Origin: Crotalaria pallida
Lineage: Eukaryota > Streptophyta > Magnoliopsida > Fabales > Fabaceae
DNA length: 64,000 nt
Direction of reading: 5' to 3'
Assembly (NCBI GenBank): GCA_037953625.1
Contig: CM075655.1
Coordinates: 73,249,501-73,313,500, forward strand
This document shows, one piece after another, positions 1 to 11,030 of this stretch (position 1 is the first letter of the stretch; every line of letters starts with the position of its first letter). The position numbers and the translations under genes were made by a program. The notes beneath the pieces are model-generated. The model was not told the DNA's origin and searched no databases. It saw only the letters and a program-made list of their open reading frames with translations.

Positions 1-220
1 TCAGTTGTAGAATATCCCACATTTGCTTAGCATTTTTACAATGTGAAACTCTGAAAAATTCATCATATGACAGGGCCGAGGTGATGATGTTTTTGGCTTT
101 TAAATCGTAAGACACTTTTCTTTTATCATCATCATCCAAGCTCGTCTTTGGGATTTCTACAACATCATCACCGATTTTCAGTCTCAGAATGTAAGGACTG
201 AGGAAACCGCAATTGGTGGT
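1..220 (-). pseudogene. Ty1/copia gag fragment (UBN2-like, middle part)
   Basis: The minus strand reads without a stop through a typical plant copia Gag segment: an acidic DDDD run, then KRKVSYDLKAKNIITSAL, then a DEFFRVSHCKNAKQMWDILQ-like stretch running off the left edge. Gag packages the element RNA in virus-like particles. The N-terminal part of the same gag lies at 1782-1952, so the two pieces were one ORF separated by the insertion at about 221-1781. No protease, integrase or RT of this element is in the window. The family is clear; the exact right edge is not. Confidence 0.75.
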
Positions 221-1781
221 TGAAACAACTAAGGAACCCTAGGAACACACCTGGAAGGGGGGGTTGAATAGGTGTTTAAGAAACCTTGAAAGATTTTCGA
301 ACGAAACAAATCGAAACAATCAAAACAAATGATTTTTGCAAAATCTACAGCTCTTAATCGATTATTCTGAAATTTAATCGATTAAACCTGAAAGTTCAAA
401 AGTCCTTAATCGATTAAATCTTCTCTTAATCGATTAAATCTATCAAAAACTGAAAAATCACTTTTTCAATCGCATACGAAAATCAATCAATTAACACGTA
501 TAACCAGAGATTCAGCGGAAACAATTAACACCTATATTCTTATTGATTACCCTAGTTATGAAAATGATTTTCCCCAAGTTAATTTGAACAATAAAGATTC
601 AATTCAATCAATTATGAAAAACACTCTTTCTCTAGGTTTTCAATCAAGAACACAATCAATTGACTTGAATGTAAAGAGTTAAGGGTTTAGAGATACGACA
701 CAGCGATTTATCCTGGTTCACTTTCATCCGCTTGAAAGCTACATCCAGTCCCCTCTTCAACCAAGAGAGATTCTTCACTATGAGGAATTAGAGTTCTCAA
801 ATTACAAGTAAATGCCTCACAAGACTCCCTTCTTGCTAGCCTACAAGAGATACCACACCCTTGCTTTGTAATCCTATTGATCTTCTCTCTAATCTAACCT
901 CTACCTCTTGTTGATAATCGACACAACAAGTCTTCTTTGCTTGATGATAATCCACACACCAAGTCTTCACTTTGCTTGATTCACAACCAAGACTTTCTTC
1001 TTCTTCAATTGCTTGAATGAACTTGCTTGATGATAAACGACACACCAAGTCTTCTTGTTTGTTGTAGATGGCTTGCCTTCTTGCAAAGATTACAACACAA
1101 TAGAAAACACAATGACACTCCTATGAATCTCAATCAATAGCTATGACAATTCACAATAAGAGATTCAAAGGTTCTTGATCAAAGAATATGAAAATATGAA
1201 AGCTTTGATCTTTGAAATTGAGAGAGAATAGAGTGGCTTGATTCTTGTAAAATTGATTATGAAAATGATGTATGTTAATCACAAAGGTTAGGAAAAGGTT
1301 TATATAGAATACCCAAAAGTTGGAGCACTTGAAAACTGATTTTGAGAAGTGAAAATCGTATTTTAAAAAACCAGATCTGCAGTATTTAATCGATTAAATT
1401 TCATCTTAATCGAGTATTAATCGATTAAATTATGACTTAATCGATTAAATCCACACTGCACATGTTAGAAACTTGTTTTCTCAAAACTAAACCTTTCCTT
1501 TCAAACCTTTAAGCCACCTATTGATTCTAGGTTAAGTGAAAACTCAAATTATGATTTAATCATGACTATGATAGAGATTCACTACCCTCTAAATAATCTA
1601 CCCAAATAAAAGACCTAAGAAGCTTGAGAAGCAAAAGATAAAACAATTACAATTACACTCAAACTAAGTCTTCATGAGCTTGCTTTCTCTCTTCTTCATT
1701 TGATGTTTGTTGTTGCTTGTTGAACTTGAACTTGATCAACACATGATAGCTTGTTCAAAACACTTTGTCATTATCAAAACA
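221..1781. mobile_element. copia-like LTR inserted in copia gag (approximate ends)
   Basis: This block separates two halves of one gag. About 40 bp from its left end it has the G-run plus 'ttgaatag' signature that also sits about 40 bp into the copia LTR at 2019, so it is probably an LTR of a related copia family in the same orientation. It carries pairs of the palindrome TTAATCGATTAA (starts near 354/374, 406/426, 1386/1406, 1417/1437). No internal genes are visible. I could not find a clean target duplication, so both ends are approximate. The small ORFs here (for example 836-1048) have no recognisable protein features. Confidence 0.5.
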
Positions 1782-1952
1782 TTCATCATGGAACTTACAA
1801 GGACCATTTTCAATCACATCCCAAACATCAATATCTATTGCTTCTATGAAAATTTTCATTCGGGCTTTCCAATAAGCATAACCATCACCATTAAATAGTG
1901 GTGGTCGGTTTATTGAAGAGCCTTCACCTCCGAATGGATTGTTAGAGCCCAT
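1782..1952 (-). pseudogene. Ty1/copia gag N-terminus
   Basis: Starts at the ATG whose complement ends at 1952, about 50 bp downstream (in element sense) of the primer site, as expected for gag. The peptide contains the conserved copia motif RPPLFNGDGYAYWKARMKIF followed by DVWDVIENGP. It is cut after about 57 codons by the LTR-like insertion and resumes at 1-220. Remnant of a capsid-type protein of a Ty1/copia element; not a host gene. Confidence 0.8.
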
Positions 1953-2002
1953 GGTTTCCTAGGATCTTTTTCGAAAAAGCTGTTAAGCTCGATCTTTCGA
2001 CC

Positions 2003-2016
2003 GAGCTCTGATACCA
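2003..2016 (-). other. primer-binding site of the copia element
   Basis: On the minus strand TGGTATCAGAGCTC lies 2 nt after the LTR end, complementary to the 3' end of plant initiator tRNA-Met. It fixes the element as minus-strand, with its 5' LTR at 2019-3612 and gag towards lower coordinates. Confidence 0.85.
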
Positions 2017-2018
2017 CT

Positions 2019-3612
2019 TGTTGGAAACCCAGCAAGCGGCCTAACAATCTACTAGAGGGGGGGTGAATAGTAGTTGGAAGAAATAATACCAATTTTTTGC
2101 GATGATTTGAAATAGGCCGGATAATGCTAGTAGTTTTAAAATGAAAGACTGACTTTGGGCCGAGCAGTATCTGATAATCGGTTATCTAGACCGACCACCG
2201 TCTATCCGAGCTGCGCCACTCAAAGATCAGGTTTGCAGCTGAAATATACTAGCTCTATCGGAGCATACAATACGAGTTAAACAAAGCCGATTAAAATGCT
2301 CAGTTATAAATATGCTCGGCTAAAAACAAAACTGAAAGCGGTAAAGAAGATAGAGGCAGCAGTTTTTATACTGGTTCACTCACAACCACGGTGAGCTACG
2401 TCCAGTCCCACCTGAACCTCAGGGAGCCTTAAATAATATCAAATTGATAGAAATTACAAGTGATTAATTAACCCACCAAGAGAGTACCAAACTCTTGGCT
2501 TCTACCTAATTTAACAAACTGCCGAAGAACGTCCTCGGACTTTAACAAGTCTGGAAACCTTCAAGGATTTGCACCAAAGAACCTCTTTGGATTTCTGCTC
2601 AGGAACACCCTAAGACTTCAATCGCCAAGAACCTCTTAGACGAGCTTGGAAACCTTCCAAGACTTTCACCGCTTGAGAACACCTCAAGACTTTGAAGAAT
2701 GAGAATGCATGAGATGGATCCAACCTGAAACTCAAGTGTGTTTAATTTGAGAGTTTTATGAACCAGATGAGTATTCAGTTATGTGTTTGAGAAAAAGGAT
2801 TTTTGTGCAGAGAACAATATGAAGCTTTGATGCAAAATATGATAGTTTCTCTTTTGCTCTTATCGTTCTCTTTGCTGTGTTTTTCAGAGAATGAAAATTT
2901 TGCTCTTTGTATTCTATTTCTTTGTCTTGTTCTTGCTCTCTCTCTCTATGTTGCTGAAGAAAACCCATGCCTTTTATAGTGATACCAGCACGCATGAGGT
3001 AGAAGAGAGAGTGGAAAATATCTTGAACACGTATGTCCTTTGCAACAGATATACTAGACAATTTCTGCACTGTTCAGAGATACGTTTGTCCTTTGTTCAG
3101 CTGTTTCCACTTCTTTGTAACGTTCTGAATTTGTCTCTCTTGCATTGCTCATTTGAATTTTCAATTTTGAAATATTAAGGATGGTGACAGATGGGTGCTA
3201 AGAGATAAGGACAAATTTGCCAGCCATGCACAGTACTATAATACCAGTACAAAGACGAAGAGGTGCATGCGGCGACGTGCTGCTGAAGGACGAAGATGAA
3301 TAGTGATGCCGTGCTACTGAAGGACGAAGATGAATAGTGATGCCGAGCTTGACAACTAGTTCGAGCTTGACTTCTCTCCGAGATTGAGGACTTGAGTGAA
3401 AGATCTGATCTGAGCTGACCGAGCTAATCTTTCAGCCGACTTACTTAAGCCGAGCTTGGGGACTTCTGAGCCGAGCTGATCTGATGCCGAGCTTGAGGAC
3501 TGCCGAGCTTGAAGACTTCTGAGCTGAACTAATCTGATGCAAAGCTTGAGAACTTCTGAGCTGAGCCGATCTGATGCCAAGCTTGAGGACTTCAGAGCTG
3601 AGCTGATGTTCA
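2019..3612 (-). mobile_element. 5' LTR of Ty1/copia element
   Basis: On the plus strand it runs from TGTTGGAAACCC to ...GATGTTCA (TG...CA ends), 1594 bp, immediately beyond the tRNA-Met primer site. It has the copia 'GGGGGGGTGAATAG' signature near the primer side. A tandem repeat block fills its outer end. The partner LTR is outside the window, so the target duplication cannot be checked. The sequence just outside (from 3613) belongs to the Athila-like LTR, so this copia element inserted there. Confidence 0.75.
3336..3605. repeat. degenerate minisatellite in the copia LTR
   Basis: About six imperfect copies of a 30-37 bp unit around 'gagcttgaggacttctgagc' with 'gagctgatctgat' spacers. The two overlapping minus-strand ORFs here (3356-3613 and 3441-3623) only reflect the repeat (Ser/Leu-rich repeated peptides) and are not called as genes. 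Confidence 0.7.
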
Positions 3613-5067
3613 CTCTCTAGCAAGTATACTGATCGGTTAGTAATATAGTCAATAAGACCAAATATCGTCTCTCAGGGATTGCAAATTGTTCAATTAATTC
3701 TCACCAAAGAGTAGTTAAAAGCAAAATCTATAGATTTCTACTAATTAATCAAGATTGGATTAAAATAAAAATAGAAAATAAATTAAAAACAGAAATTAAA
3801 TAGAAGTTGTGAGCGATTTGAGAAAGATGTTAGGAACATGGTTTCATTGTAGGCGTGATTTATTTATCATGAATCTCTGTTTTTCCCTAAATCATGAACA
3901 AATTCCTAAATTGGTAATTATTAGATCCCTCTTGTATAATTACCGTTTCTTATTCAATTAGATAATCCTTAATTCCTTAAGAGATTAAACTATTGAATAA
4001 TCTTAATTAAGAATAGGGAATTAATCATGTTATATAATTACCCAATTGTATCCCTACTTGTTGAATAACTATATTGTTTGAAGGCATTGCCTATTCTAAT
4101 TCCTAATCTCTCAATTGAAGAATTAGAGATCCAAAACAAGACATAAATTGGCCAGATTTATGAATTGGAAATAAAACACAATCAAACACATGATTTAGAA
4201 ATGGAAAAACATCAATTCATAAAATCAATAAACTAATCCATTCAAATTCACCAATTCCTAACACAAGGGTTTTAGTTACACATCATGAAAATAAGAACAA
4301 AAGCAATAGAAGAATGCATGATTACCATGGAAAAGCCTTGGATCTTCCAATCCTTGATCTTCTCCTCTTCTAAAACTCTCTAGAATTATGTAATCTCCCT
4401 CTCTCTCTCTCTAATGACTGCTAATGGCTGCCTAACCTAATTCTAAAACGTATATTTAAAAGATAAAACTAATCCTAATTGAATTGGAGCAAAACTGATC
4501 AGGAGTGGCCCAATTGGGCTTTCTCGTATCTGACAGCAACTTCGGCACTGATTTTGACCCCAAAGATGGACGAATTTGAGAAAGGCTATTTCTGGCAAAG
4601 TTGTATATCTTTCCTTAGCTTTAAAATGATACCAAGATCGCCTCATTTGGGTAAGCGTAGGTGAAGTTATGGTCAAAACAGCACTTTGCGTGCCTGGGCA
4701 CCCAGGGCCTCACGCCTGGGCGTGCCAGGTCTGATGCTGGTGCATTTTCTCGCTGCAGACACGCCTGGGCGTGGGGGGCTCCACGCCTGGGCGTGTGGGA
4801 CACATTCCGGCTCCGTTTTGCTTCGTTTTTGCACCATTTTCAAGGTCTTTTCATCCTCTTTCATGCTCTATATTTATTTTCTTCATTTAAGCTCCGAAAG
4901 TACCTGAAACAAACCCAAAACGGATCAAAACGTTCAAAGGATTCTAAATTACCTAACTTTCTAAAAACTATACAAAAAAATCCTAAATTTACAAGAGAAA
5001 CAAGCCAAATCCATAGTAAAAGGGAGTCTAAATCATGCTCAAAACATCATATATTGGACCCAAATCA
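3613..5067 (-). mobile_element. Athila-like 3' LTR (outer part lost to copia insertion)
   Basis: On the minus strand an LTR begins TGATTTGGG at 5067, directly after a polypurine tract. The opposite end opens with an 'agcaagtatactgatcgg...cgtctctcagggattgc' block, familiar from legume Athila/Calypso-type LTRs, and is interrupted by the copia element at 3612/3613. It contains paired copies of the palindrome CACGCCTGGGCGTG or close variants (near 4690, 4711, 4760, 4782). Confidence 0.6.
4690..4795. repeat. paired GC-rich palindromes in Athila-like LTR
   Basis: GTGCCTGGGCAC at 4690, then CACGCCTGGGCGTG at 4711, 4760 and 4782. Within-pair distances are 21 and 22 bp and the pairs are 70 bp apart. 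The first copy changes both arms together and stays palindromic. A further pair lies near 6482 and 6502. Confidence 0.8.
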
Positions 5068-5080
5068 CTCCCCCAAACTT
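5068..5080 (-). other. polypurine tract of Athila-like element
   Basis: On the minus strand AAGTTTGGGGGAG directly precedes the LTR start TGATTTGGG. Purine tracts of this kind prime plus-strand DNA synthesis in LTR elements. Confidence 0.7.
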
Positions 5081-6596
5081 AGTATTTTGCATGTCCCAGG
5101 AAAAAGTAAAATAAAAATTCTAGAACACAAGACTACCTCCTAAATCAAAATGTACACACTTAATCTACGACTTCGACTCACAGACACAGATACTTTTTAT
5201 CACAAGCAATTTATACAATTGAAACCTGGTTAGAGAAACAAACTCAACAAGAATTCAGAACTAGTGAACACTCTCAACCTCTCAGTGTATATCTCTCATG
5301 TGTATCAAAGGTTATACAATTCACTCAAGTTCATACAGTGACAATGTGTTACCATAAGCTTGACCATAGACCCAAATCTCCACTGAAATTATTGAATACA
5401 TGCAAAAATCAAAAGGTCTTAATTTTGGTTGTAATGAGGCCATGGCTAAAAGTGTAAGGCGGGACAAAAGAAAGAAAGGCTGAAACTAAGGGCTAAAATG
5501 CAAAAACAAATTTCCCTCTAAAAACTATGAATGAGCAGTGAATACTACATAAACACAACTCAACTCACAATCAATTTCATAATTCTTTTCTTTTTCAATT
5601 TTTTCTTCTATTCTCTTCCTTTCACATTTATTTCTTTTTCAATTTTTTTTACTTGGAAGAGAAATAGAACTCATAACACTTTTCACCAATTACTTTCACT
5701 TTTCTTATTCATTCCTCTCAATTGCTCATTCAAAATTTCCAAGGTACTCACAAAAATAATACAATAGATGCAGGGTACCAAAGAAAAATCATAATAATAA
5801 GGCTCAAAATGGGCAACTAAGGGAATATATAATCAATCAAATCATCTGAAGGCCACAAAAACAAAATCCTAGGTGCCTTAATCATCTTAATGCATGCAAA
5901 CAATTATCAATTTTAAAATGGTCACAGGTCAAGTTCTAGAACACAAAATCAAAGTGAACACTCATAAAAGAAATAGGGGTCTCAAATCAGAATAATTCAA
6001 TAAATCATATACCATCAGTGTATAGGCTGAAAAACCCACAGGCTAAACAGTCAGTTCACTAATCACAACTTCTCAAAAAGTTTGTCAAAATAACCAGATC
6101 TCAAAAATATTCACAGCTCAATCAAATCAATATCAAAAATCAATGAGTCTAATCCTAAACTAAGTATTTACACCTATCATCAGAAAAACAGTCCTAAGTC
6201 TAGAATAATCATCTACTCCTACCCAAGACACAAACCAACACTAAAAATGGGAGAACAATTCAGATCTGAAAAATTTAATTTTTATTTTGTCCACTCCCTT
6301 AAACTTAGAGGTTGGCTTGTCCTCAAGCAAACTAAACTAAACTAAACTACAAAATAAAAATTAAAAACTACCTAGAAAACTGGACAATATTTTTACGAAG
6401 TACCAGGTCTAGGGTGACATATAGGGAACTAATGGGAGCAAATGGGGTCACACCCCCAAACTGGAATATTAACCCCCCTGCCACGCCTGGTGTGAAACGC
6501 ACCACGCCTGGGCGTGGCTGGACCTGTACATCTTTTTTTTTCTTCATAAAACTACCTAAAACTAATTACCCTAAAAAAAATAAAATCTACGGGAAT
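5081..6596 (-). mobile_element. Athila-like 3' untranslated region
   Basis: A/T-rich, with no coding signal on either strand. Near 6290 there is a second purine-rich motif resembling the polypurine tract (minus strand CTAAGTTTAAGGGAGTGG). A pair of CACGCCTGG-type palindromes near 6482/6502 matches those in the LTR. A long non-coding or env-like 3' region is usual in this lineage, but I see no env-like ORF. Confidence 0.5.
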
Positions 6597-6656
6597 TACT
6601 TAACATTGGGTTGCCTCCCAACTAGCGCTTGTTTAACGTCACGAGCCTGATGGGTC
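6597..6656 (-). pseudogene. C-terminal tail of Athila-like integrase/pol
   Basis: The minus strand reads THQARDVKQALVGRQPNVK and then TAA. This resembles the end of the pol polyprotein in plant Athila/Calypso-type elements. It follows the protease region within a few tens of bases and in another frame. RT, RNase H and the integrase core, normally about 3 kb between protease and this tail, are absent: an internal deletion derivative. Confidence 0.65.
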
Positions 6657-6671
6657 ACCTCTTTTTAGATG

Positions 6672-7346
6672 TTAGGGTGGCACCTTGCTTTTCAGCCTCT
6701 TCTCAACACTCTCTCCATTCAAATGCTGAATGCACATGAGAGGAGCAAAGTTCTCCGTGGTGATTGGTGGTTTTTCAAAAATTTTAATTGTAGTTTGGTC
6801 ACCATTCACTCGAAGAATTACTTCTCCCCTAGGCACATCAATCACTGCCCCTGCTGTGGCCAAGAATGGCCGTCCAAAAATTAGAGGAATATTTTTATCA
6901 TCTTCTACATCTAAGATCATGAAATCTAAGGGCAGGATAAAATCTTTCACCTTAACCAGAATATCTTCCACCACTCTATATGGGCGGAGGGTGGTTCTAT
7001 GAGCTAACTGAAGTAATGCCGGGGTAGGCTTAATCTCTCCTAAGTTTAATGCTTCACAAATAGACAATGACATAATATTAACACTAGCTCCAAAGTCACA
7101 GAGAGCCTTACCTGATTACTCCTTGCCTATGCTAATCGGGAGAGTAAAGCTACCTGGCTCCTTCAGCTTTGGTGGAAGGTTGGATTTGATGATGTTGCTG
7201 CACTTCTCTGCTATCGGGAACGTCTCGTTGGTGAGCATCCGCTTCTTCTTTGTCAGCAACTCCTTCATGAATCTCGCGTACAGAGGCATTTGTGAGAGAG
7301 CCTCTGCAAACGGGATGTTGATCTCCACCTTCCGTAGCATCTCCAA
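6672..7346 (-). pseudogene. Athila-like protease region of pol
   Basis: Two minus-strand ORFs in one frame form this region. The first part (from 7346) has the Athila linker pattern VEINIPFAEALSQMP, FMKELLTKK and LPPKLKEPGSFTLP. A TAA at about 7116 interrupts the frame just before the retropepsin active site DFGAS (about 7085). The second part (to 6672) carries SICEALNLG, LQLAHRT and a GRPFLATAGAVIDV flap/C-terminal block. The protein would be an aspartic protease that cuts the Gag-Pol polyprotein. It lies after gag on the same strand. The stop and the missing RT make it non-functional here. Confidence 0.8.
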
Positions 7347-7471
7347 AACTTGGAGAATTGCTTCTAGTCATCCTCTTTCTTCAACCTCTGAGGATAAGGA
7401 ATCCTCGGAGGTAGTGGTGCTGGTTTGGGTGTGCCTTGCTCTTTCTCTTGATCCGCAGGTGGATTATGCGT

Positions 7472-8241
7472 CTATTGCCTTGCATTTGAGCCTCTTCCAC
7501 TTGGTTGCTTTGGCCCCACATCCTTCTTCTCAAGCTCAGTTGCATTACCCTTCTTCTGTGGCTCCTCATATGACTTGCCACTTCGAAGGGTAACTGCCAT
7601 GCATCGCTCCTTGTAGTTGGTTGCGATCTTTGATATCCGATTGTTTATTTGAGCCACTTGCACTTCTAGGTTGCGAATGCTGACTTCCTGATTGGCGAAA
7701 TTCGCCCTGGCTACTGCCATGAATATATTGTTGTGGTAGCCATTGCTTCAAGTGCTTTCTCCCAACCTTCATTCTGTGGCGGTGATGGATTGGGTGATGG
7801 GCTGTACCCTGAGATGTGAGACTGACTGATTTGCCCCGGATTGTGGATATTGGAGTACATGTTATTTTTAGGTACTCCATCACCGACAAACTTGGCCTGC
7901 TCCTCAATGGTGGTTGGACCCTTACTGACTTCAAAAGCACAATCACCATTCCGGTGACCTCCCCCACAAAAGTCGCACTTCATATTGTTGGATGCAACCG
8001 CCACACTGATCTGGCTCATCTGCTTCATTAATGTAGTCATTTGCTGCTGTATTTGCTTGTTCTGCTCGATTAAGATCTGGGTTTGACTAGAGTCCAGATC
8101 ATGACTCTTCAAGACGCTTTGCTCCACATGGGTCCTTAATCCTTGGCTGCTGCTGAATGCCATGTTTGCAATAACTTCCTTGGCCTCTTCAACAGTCTTC
8201 TTCATCAGCGATCCATCAGCTGCTGCATCAACCATGCTTTG
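7472..8241 (-). pseudogene. Athila-like gag (C-terminal half)
   Basis: From 8235 the frame reads VDAAADGSLMKKTVEEA, a conserved Athila Gag block, then a Gln-rich coiled-coil-like stretch (residues about 55-80) and a zinc-knuckle-like C-X2-C-X3-H-X4-C (C87, C90, H94, C99). After frameshifts near 7710-7960 the C-terminal part appears in another frame (NQEVSIRNLEVQVAQINNR and AVTLRSGKSYEEP). It is cut at its N-terminal side by element W at 8242. Nucleocapsid/capsid remnant. Confidence 0.8.
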
Positions 8242-8432
8242 TGTAACATCCTCAATTTAAAATACTTAATAGGATGTGATTTATGCAAGTTATTGTATTA
8301 GATTGAGATAAACTTATGAGACTTATAAGAATAAGAGCTAGGATTTAGTATAGAAATCATAGCCATATGGGTAGAGGAATTGAGGAAAATGAGTTGGAGT
8401 TAGAAGCTATGAAAAGATGGAAAAACAGTAGA

Positions 8433-8690
8433 GTAATCGATTACTGATGGCAAGCTAATCGATTACCAGCTCTCAGCTTAAAAGGCACAAAAATCTTGCA
8501 TTAAAGGGTAATCGATTACTTTTGGGCAAGTAATCGATTACTGAGCTTATGCTGCAAACACTAAAAATGTTGCATCAGGTTGTGATCGATTACTTTATGG
8601 TCAATTAATCGATTACAAGGCCTCAGGTTGGAACCCATAAAAAGTTGCATTGAAGAGATAATCGATTACCTGGCTATGGTAATCGATTAC
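8433..8690. repeat. four pairs of TAATCGATTA palindromes
   Basis: TAATCGATTA or one-base variants start at 8434/8456, 8509/8531, 8583/8606 and 8659/8680. Pair spacing is 21-23 bp and pair-to-pair period is 74-76 bp. Sequence between the palindromes is much less conserved than the palindromes themselves. Confidence 0.85.
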
Positions 8691-9264
8691 CGTTGGGTCT
8701 GTACAAAAAAAAAAGGAAAAGCTGAGGGCACGTGATGCACTTTTCCACCACACAAGTGGAATCTTGCTTTGGGGCTTTAATTTCTAGCCACATGTTTCTC
8801 ACCCCAAACAAATAAAACATTCACTCTTACTCTCATAATCCATTCCCTCTCAAACTCATCTTCTTCTTTCTCTCTCCCTCATTCACGAGTTCCTCTCCTC
8901 CCTCATAGGGTTCCATTTTATTCTTCTCAAATCAAGCAAGAGCAAGTGATTTCATACTAAATCCCTCATCAAATCTTGTTCTTCTCATCTCCAAGTAAGT
9001 ATTTAAGCTTTGGATCTCCCCCTTTATTCCTCTCAAATTCGTTCTTCTCTCTCTCTCTCTCCTCCATCCATGGTGGTTTTCAATTCCAAGCCATGGAGGC
9101 TCCACTTTTCCTTGAGTCTTGGCATGAACCATGGTATATATGATAATCTTTTCTCCTTATGACTCTTGTTTTAGGTTTTTCCATTCTCTTGTTGGTTATA
9201 GCTCTTTGGTGGGAAGGACTCAAGCTTAGAGCAAGCAAAAACTCCCTATCTCTAAGAGTTTGAG

Positions 9265-10369
9265 GTAAGGAGGTTTGTGTTACCCTATTCTAGGGGGTAG
9301 ATTGTATTGTGTTTATATTGGGTTGCTAGGAGGTAAGTGTTAGTTAGGATGAAGAACCCTAGGGTAGTTAATAATATGTTAAAATGTGATTATGTATAAA
9401 AGTATTTTGATAGGTTATGTTGTGCTTAAATGTGACTATGATGCTTGAATATATGGTTGATATTTTGCTAAACTATATTGAGCCCTAGAATTTATGAATG
9501 ATAATGAATATGATGTTGGAATTGGTATGAATGACTCATTGGAAATTGAAAATATAATTACATGATTAAGTTGGGGAATTCATAAGGGTAACTACAAATG
9601 AAATAATTGAAAATGAAATTCAAAGACTTAAAGAACAAAGAGTGTGTGATCCAGATCTTGTAAGACGTTGTCCGTAGGAGACTGTACGCATTGATCGCGT
9701 AAGAAGCACTTGATGCGCCGCTGTAAGACGTTGTCCGAATGAGACTGTACGCAATTATGGACACACACACACACACACCATATATTAATTAAAGGTATAA
9801 TTGGATTATGCCTCTCTAGACCTTGTAAGACATTGTCCGTAGGAGACTGTACGCCTAGATCGCGTAAGATGCACTTGATGCGCTGCTGTAAGACGTTGTC
9901 CGAAGGAGACTGTACGCAATGATGGATGCACCTTCCGATTGTGGAATCCAGGTCTTGTAAGACGTTGTCCGTAGGAGACTGTACGCATAGACCGCGTAAG
10001 ACGCACTTGATGCGCTGCTGTAAGACGTTGTCCGAAGGAGACTGTATGCAATGATGGAAATCCACGTAATAAATTATAAAAGTGTTTACAAAACACAAAG
10101 AGTATGTGATTAAGAACGGATTGTAACCTTATGCAAGAGTTTGCTTAGGATGTAAATTGGTATAACTTGGAAAAGTTTGAAATATTGAAACTAAAACTAT
10201 AAATGAATTAATTTACTAATGAAATGGAAACAATTGAATTCTTGGGGAATGATTATTGGTATATGTGCATTATATGCTTATTTGTGTTTGGCTTGGTGGT
10301 TCAATATAGCATCATAGAAACTGCTTCCCTATTTTATTGTGTAATACTCACCTCCTTACCATTTTTCAG
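9265..10369 (+). other. predicted leader intron inside W LTR
   Basis: Donor TTTGAG|GTAAGGAGG after 9264 and acceptor CCTTACCATTTTTCAG ending 10369. The interval of 1105 bp contains the 9.66-10.05 kb repeat array. The other LTR families in this window show the same donor-array-acceptor order. Prediction from splice-site consensus only. Confidence 0.4.
9656..10054. repeat. composite tandem array in W LTR
   Basis: Six copies of a unit around GTAAGACGTTGTCCG followed by GGAGACTGTACGC (starts near 9660, 9723, 9825, 9887, 9957, 10020). They are arranged as three A-B-A' sets, where B is a 'CGCGTAAGAYGCACTTGATGCGC' type spacer. Part of B can fold (GCGT-AAG-ACGC). An (AC)n run lies at about 9761-9778. 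Confidence 0.75.
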
Positions 10370-10434
10370 GTACTGAGTCGGAGTATACACCAGCACCGGC
10401 CGCGCAGGATTACTCTCCCTCACAGGGAGAGTAG
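10370..10434 (+). other. possible short terminal exon in W LTR
   Basis: Directly after the acceptor at 10369 one frame reads TESEYTPAPAAQDYSPSQGE and then TAG. The composition looks protein-like but the piece is only 20 codons. It sits where families X and Y carry a longer ORF. I cannot assign a function, and chance is possible. Confidence 0.25.
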
Positions 10435-10855
10435 GGTTGTGGGGAATTTAGAGCTTTTATATTGACCTAAGCCTCCTGCATTATTTCGATGTTTATGTTT
10501 TGTATATACTTTTTGAGTGAGGCTTAGGATGTTTTATTTTGGGCATAGTTTATGTTGTGTTATCATGATTCACATACTTGGTCTTTTGCTGGCACTCTGA
10601 AAACTGATACTGATGTTTTACTTTTGGAGCCCATGGGGCAACTATATGATGCATATATATGTGATTAGAGCCCTGCTGGCTACTGTTGATATTATGTGAA
10701 TGTGTTAATCAGGTTGAGAATTTAGAAAAGTTCGAAAAACAAACGAAACTCCGTCCGTTTGACGGTTGATTTTTATAAAATAAAAAGGAATTTTTAAGTC
10801 CGCATTTTTAATATAAGGGGAATTAAGGGTAATTAATTATAGGGTGTTACATTTA

Positions 10856-10869
10856 TGGTATTAGAGCAG
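10856..10869 (+). other. primer-binding site of W
   Basis: TGGTATTAGAGCAG, 4 nt after the LTR end. It matches the initiator tRNA-Met 3' end with one C-to-T change. Confidence 0.8.
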
Positions 10870-11030
10870 TTTCTCCTCGGCCTTGGAGTTATGCAAACTC
10901 CACATGATTACTCACCTAGCGAGTAGTTGATGCTCATAGTAATAGTTTAGGAATTTAATAGGATAATTATAGTACTATGTGTACATTTAGTAGTTGAGTC
11001 TTACTGGTCTGTTCTCTTTGTCTAAGCAGT

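Larger units (their letters stand above)
8242..10851 (+). mobile_element. 5' LTR of gypsy element W
   Basis: Starts TGTAACATCC and ends GGGTGTTACA, 2610 bp, followed by a tRNA-Met-like primer site. The 5 bases before it are CTTTG; the other side of the insertion is not in the window. Inside are four palindrome pairs (8433-8689), a strong splice donor (9264/9265), a 9.66-10.05 kb repeat array, an acceptor at 10369 and a short ORF tail. The antisense ORFs 9628-10098 and 9806-10096 are by-products of the repeat array. Confidence 0.85.

Noticed and set aside
4661..5143. Plus-strand ORF of 160 codons in the Athila-like LTR
   Set aside because: Composition follows the GC palindromes and the A/T-rich LTR; no domain, opposite to element sense.
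7123..7593. Plus-strand ORF of 156 codons
   Set aside because: Antisense of the Athila-like gag/protease region, which carries the recognisable motifs on the minus strand.
9628..10098. Minus-strand ORF of 156 codons with repeated VQSPTDNVLQ
   Set aside because: Antisense to the LTR and produced by the tandem array whose unit lengths preserve one frame; overlapping ORF 9806-10096 has the same cause.
10852..10875. Possible tRNA-Met gene fragment
   Set aside because: Only the complement of the tRNA 3' end is present, next to an LTR end: a primer-binding site. The same holds at 2003 and 17265.
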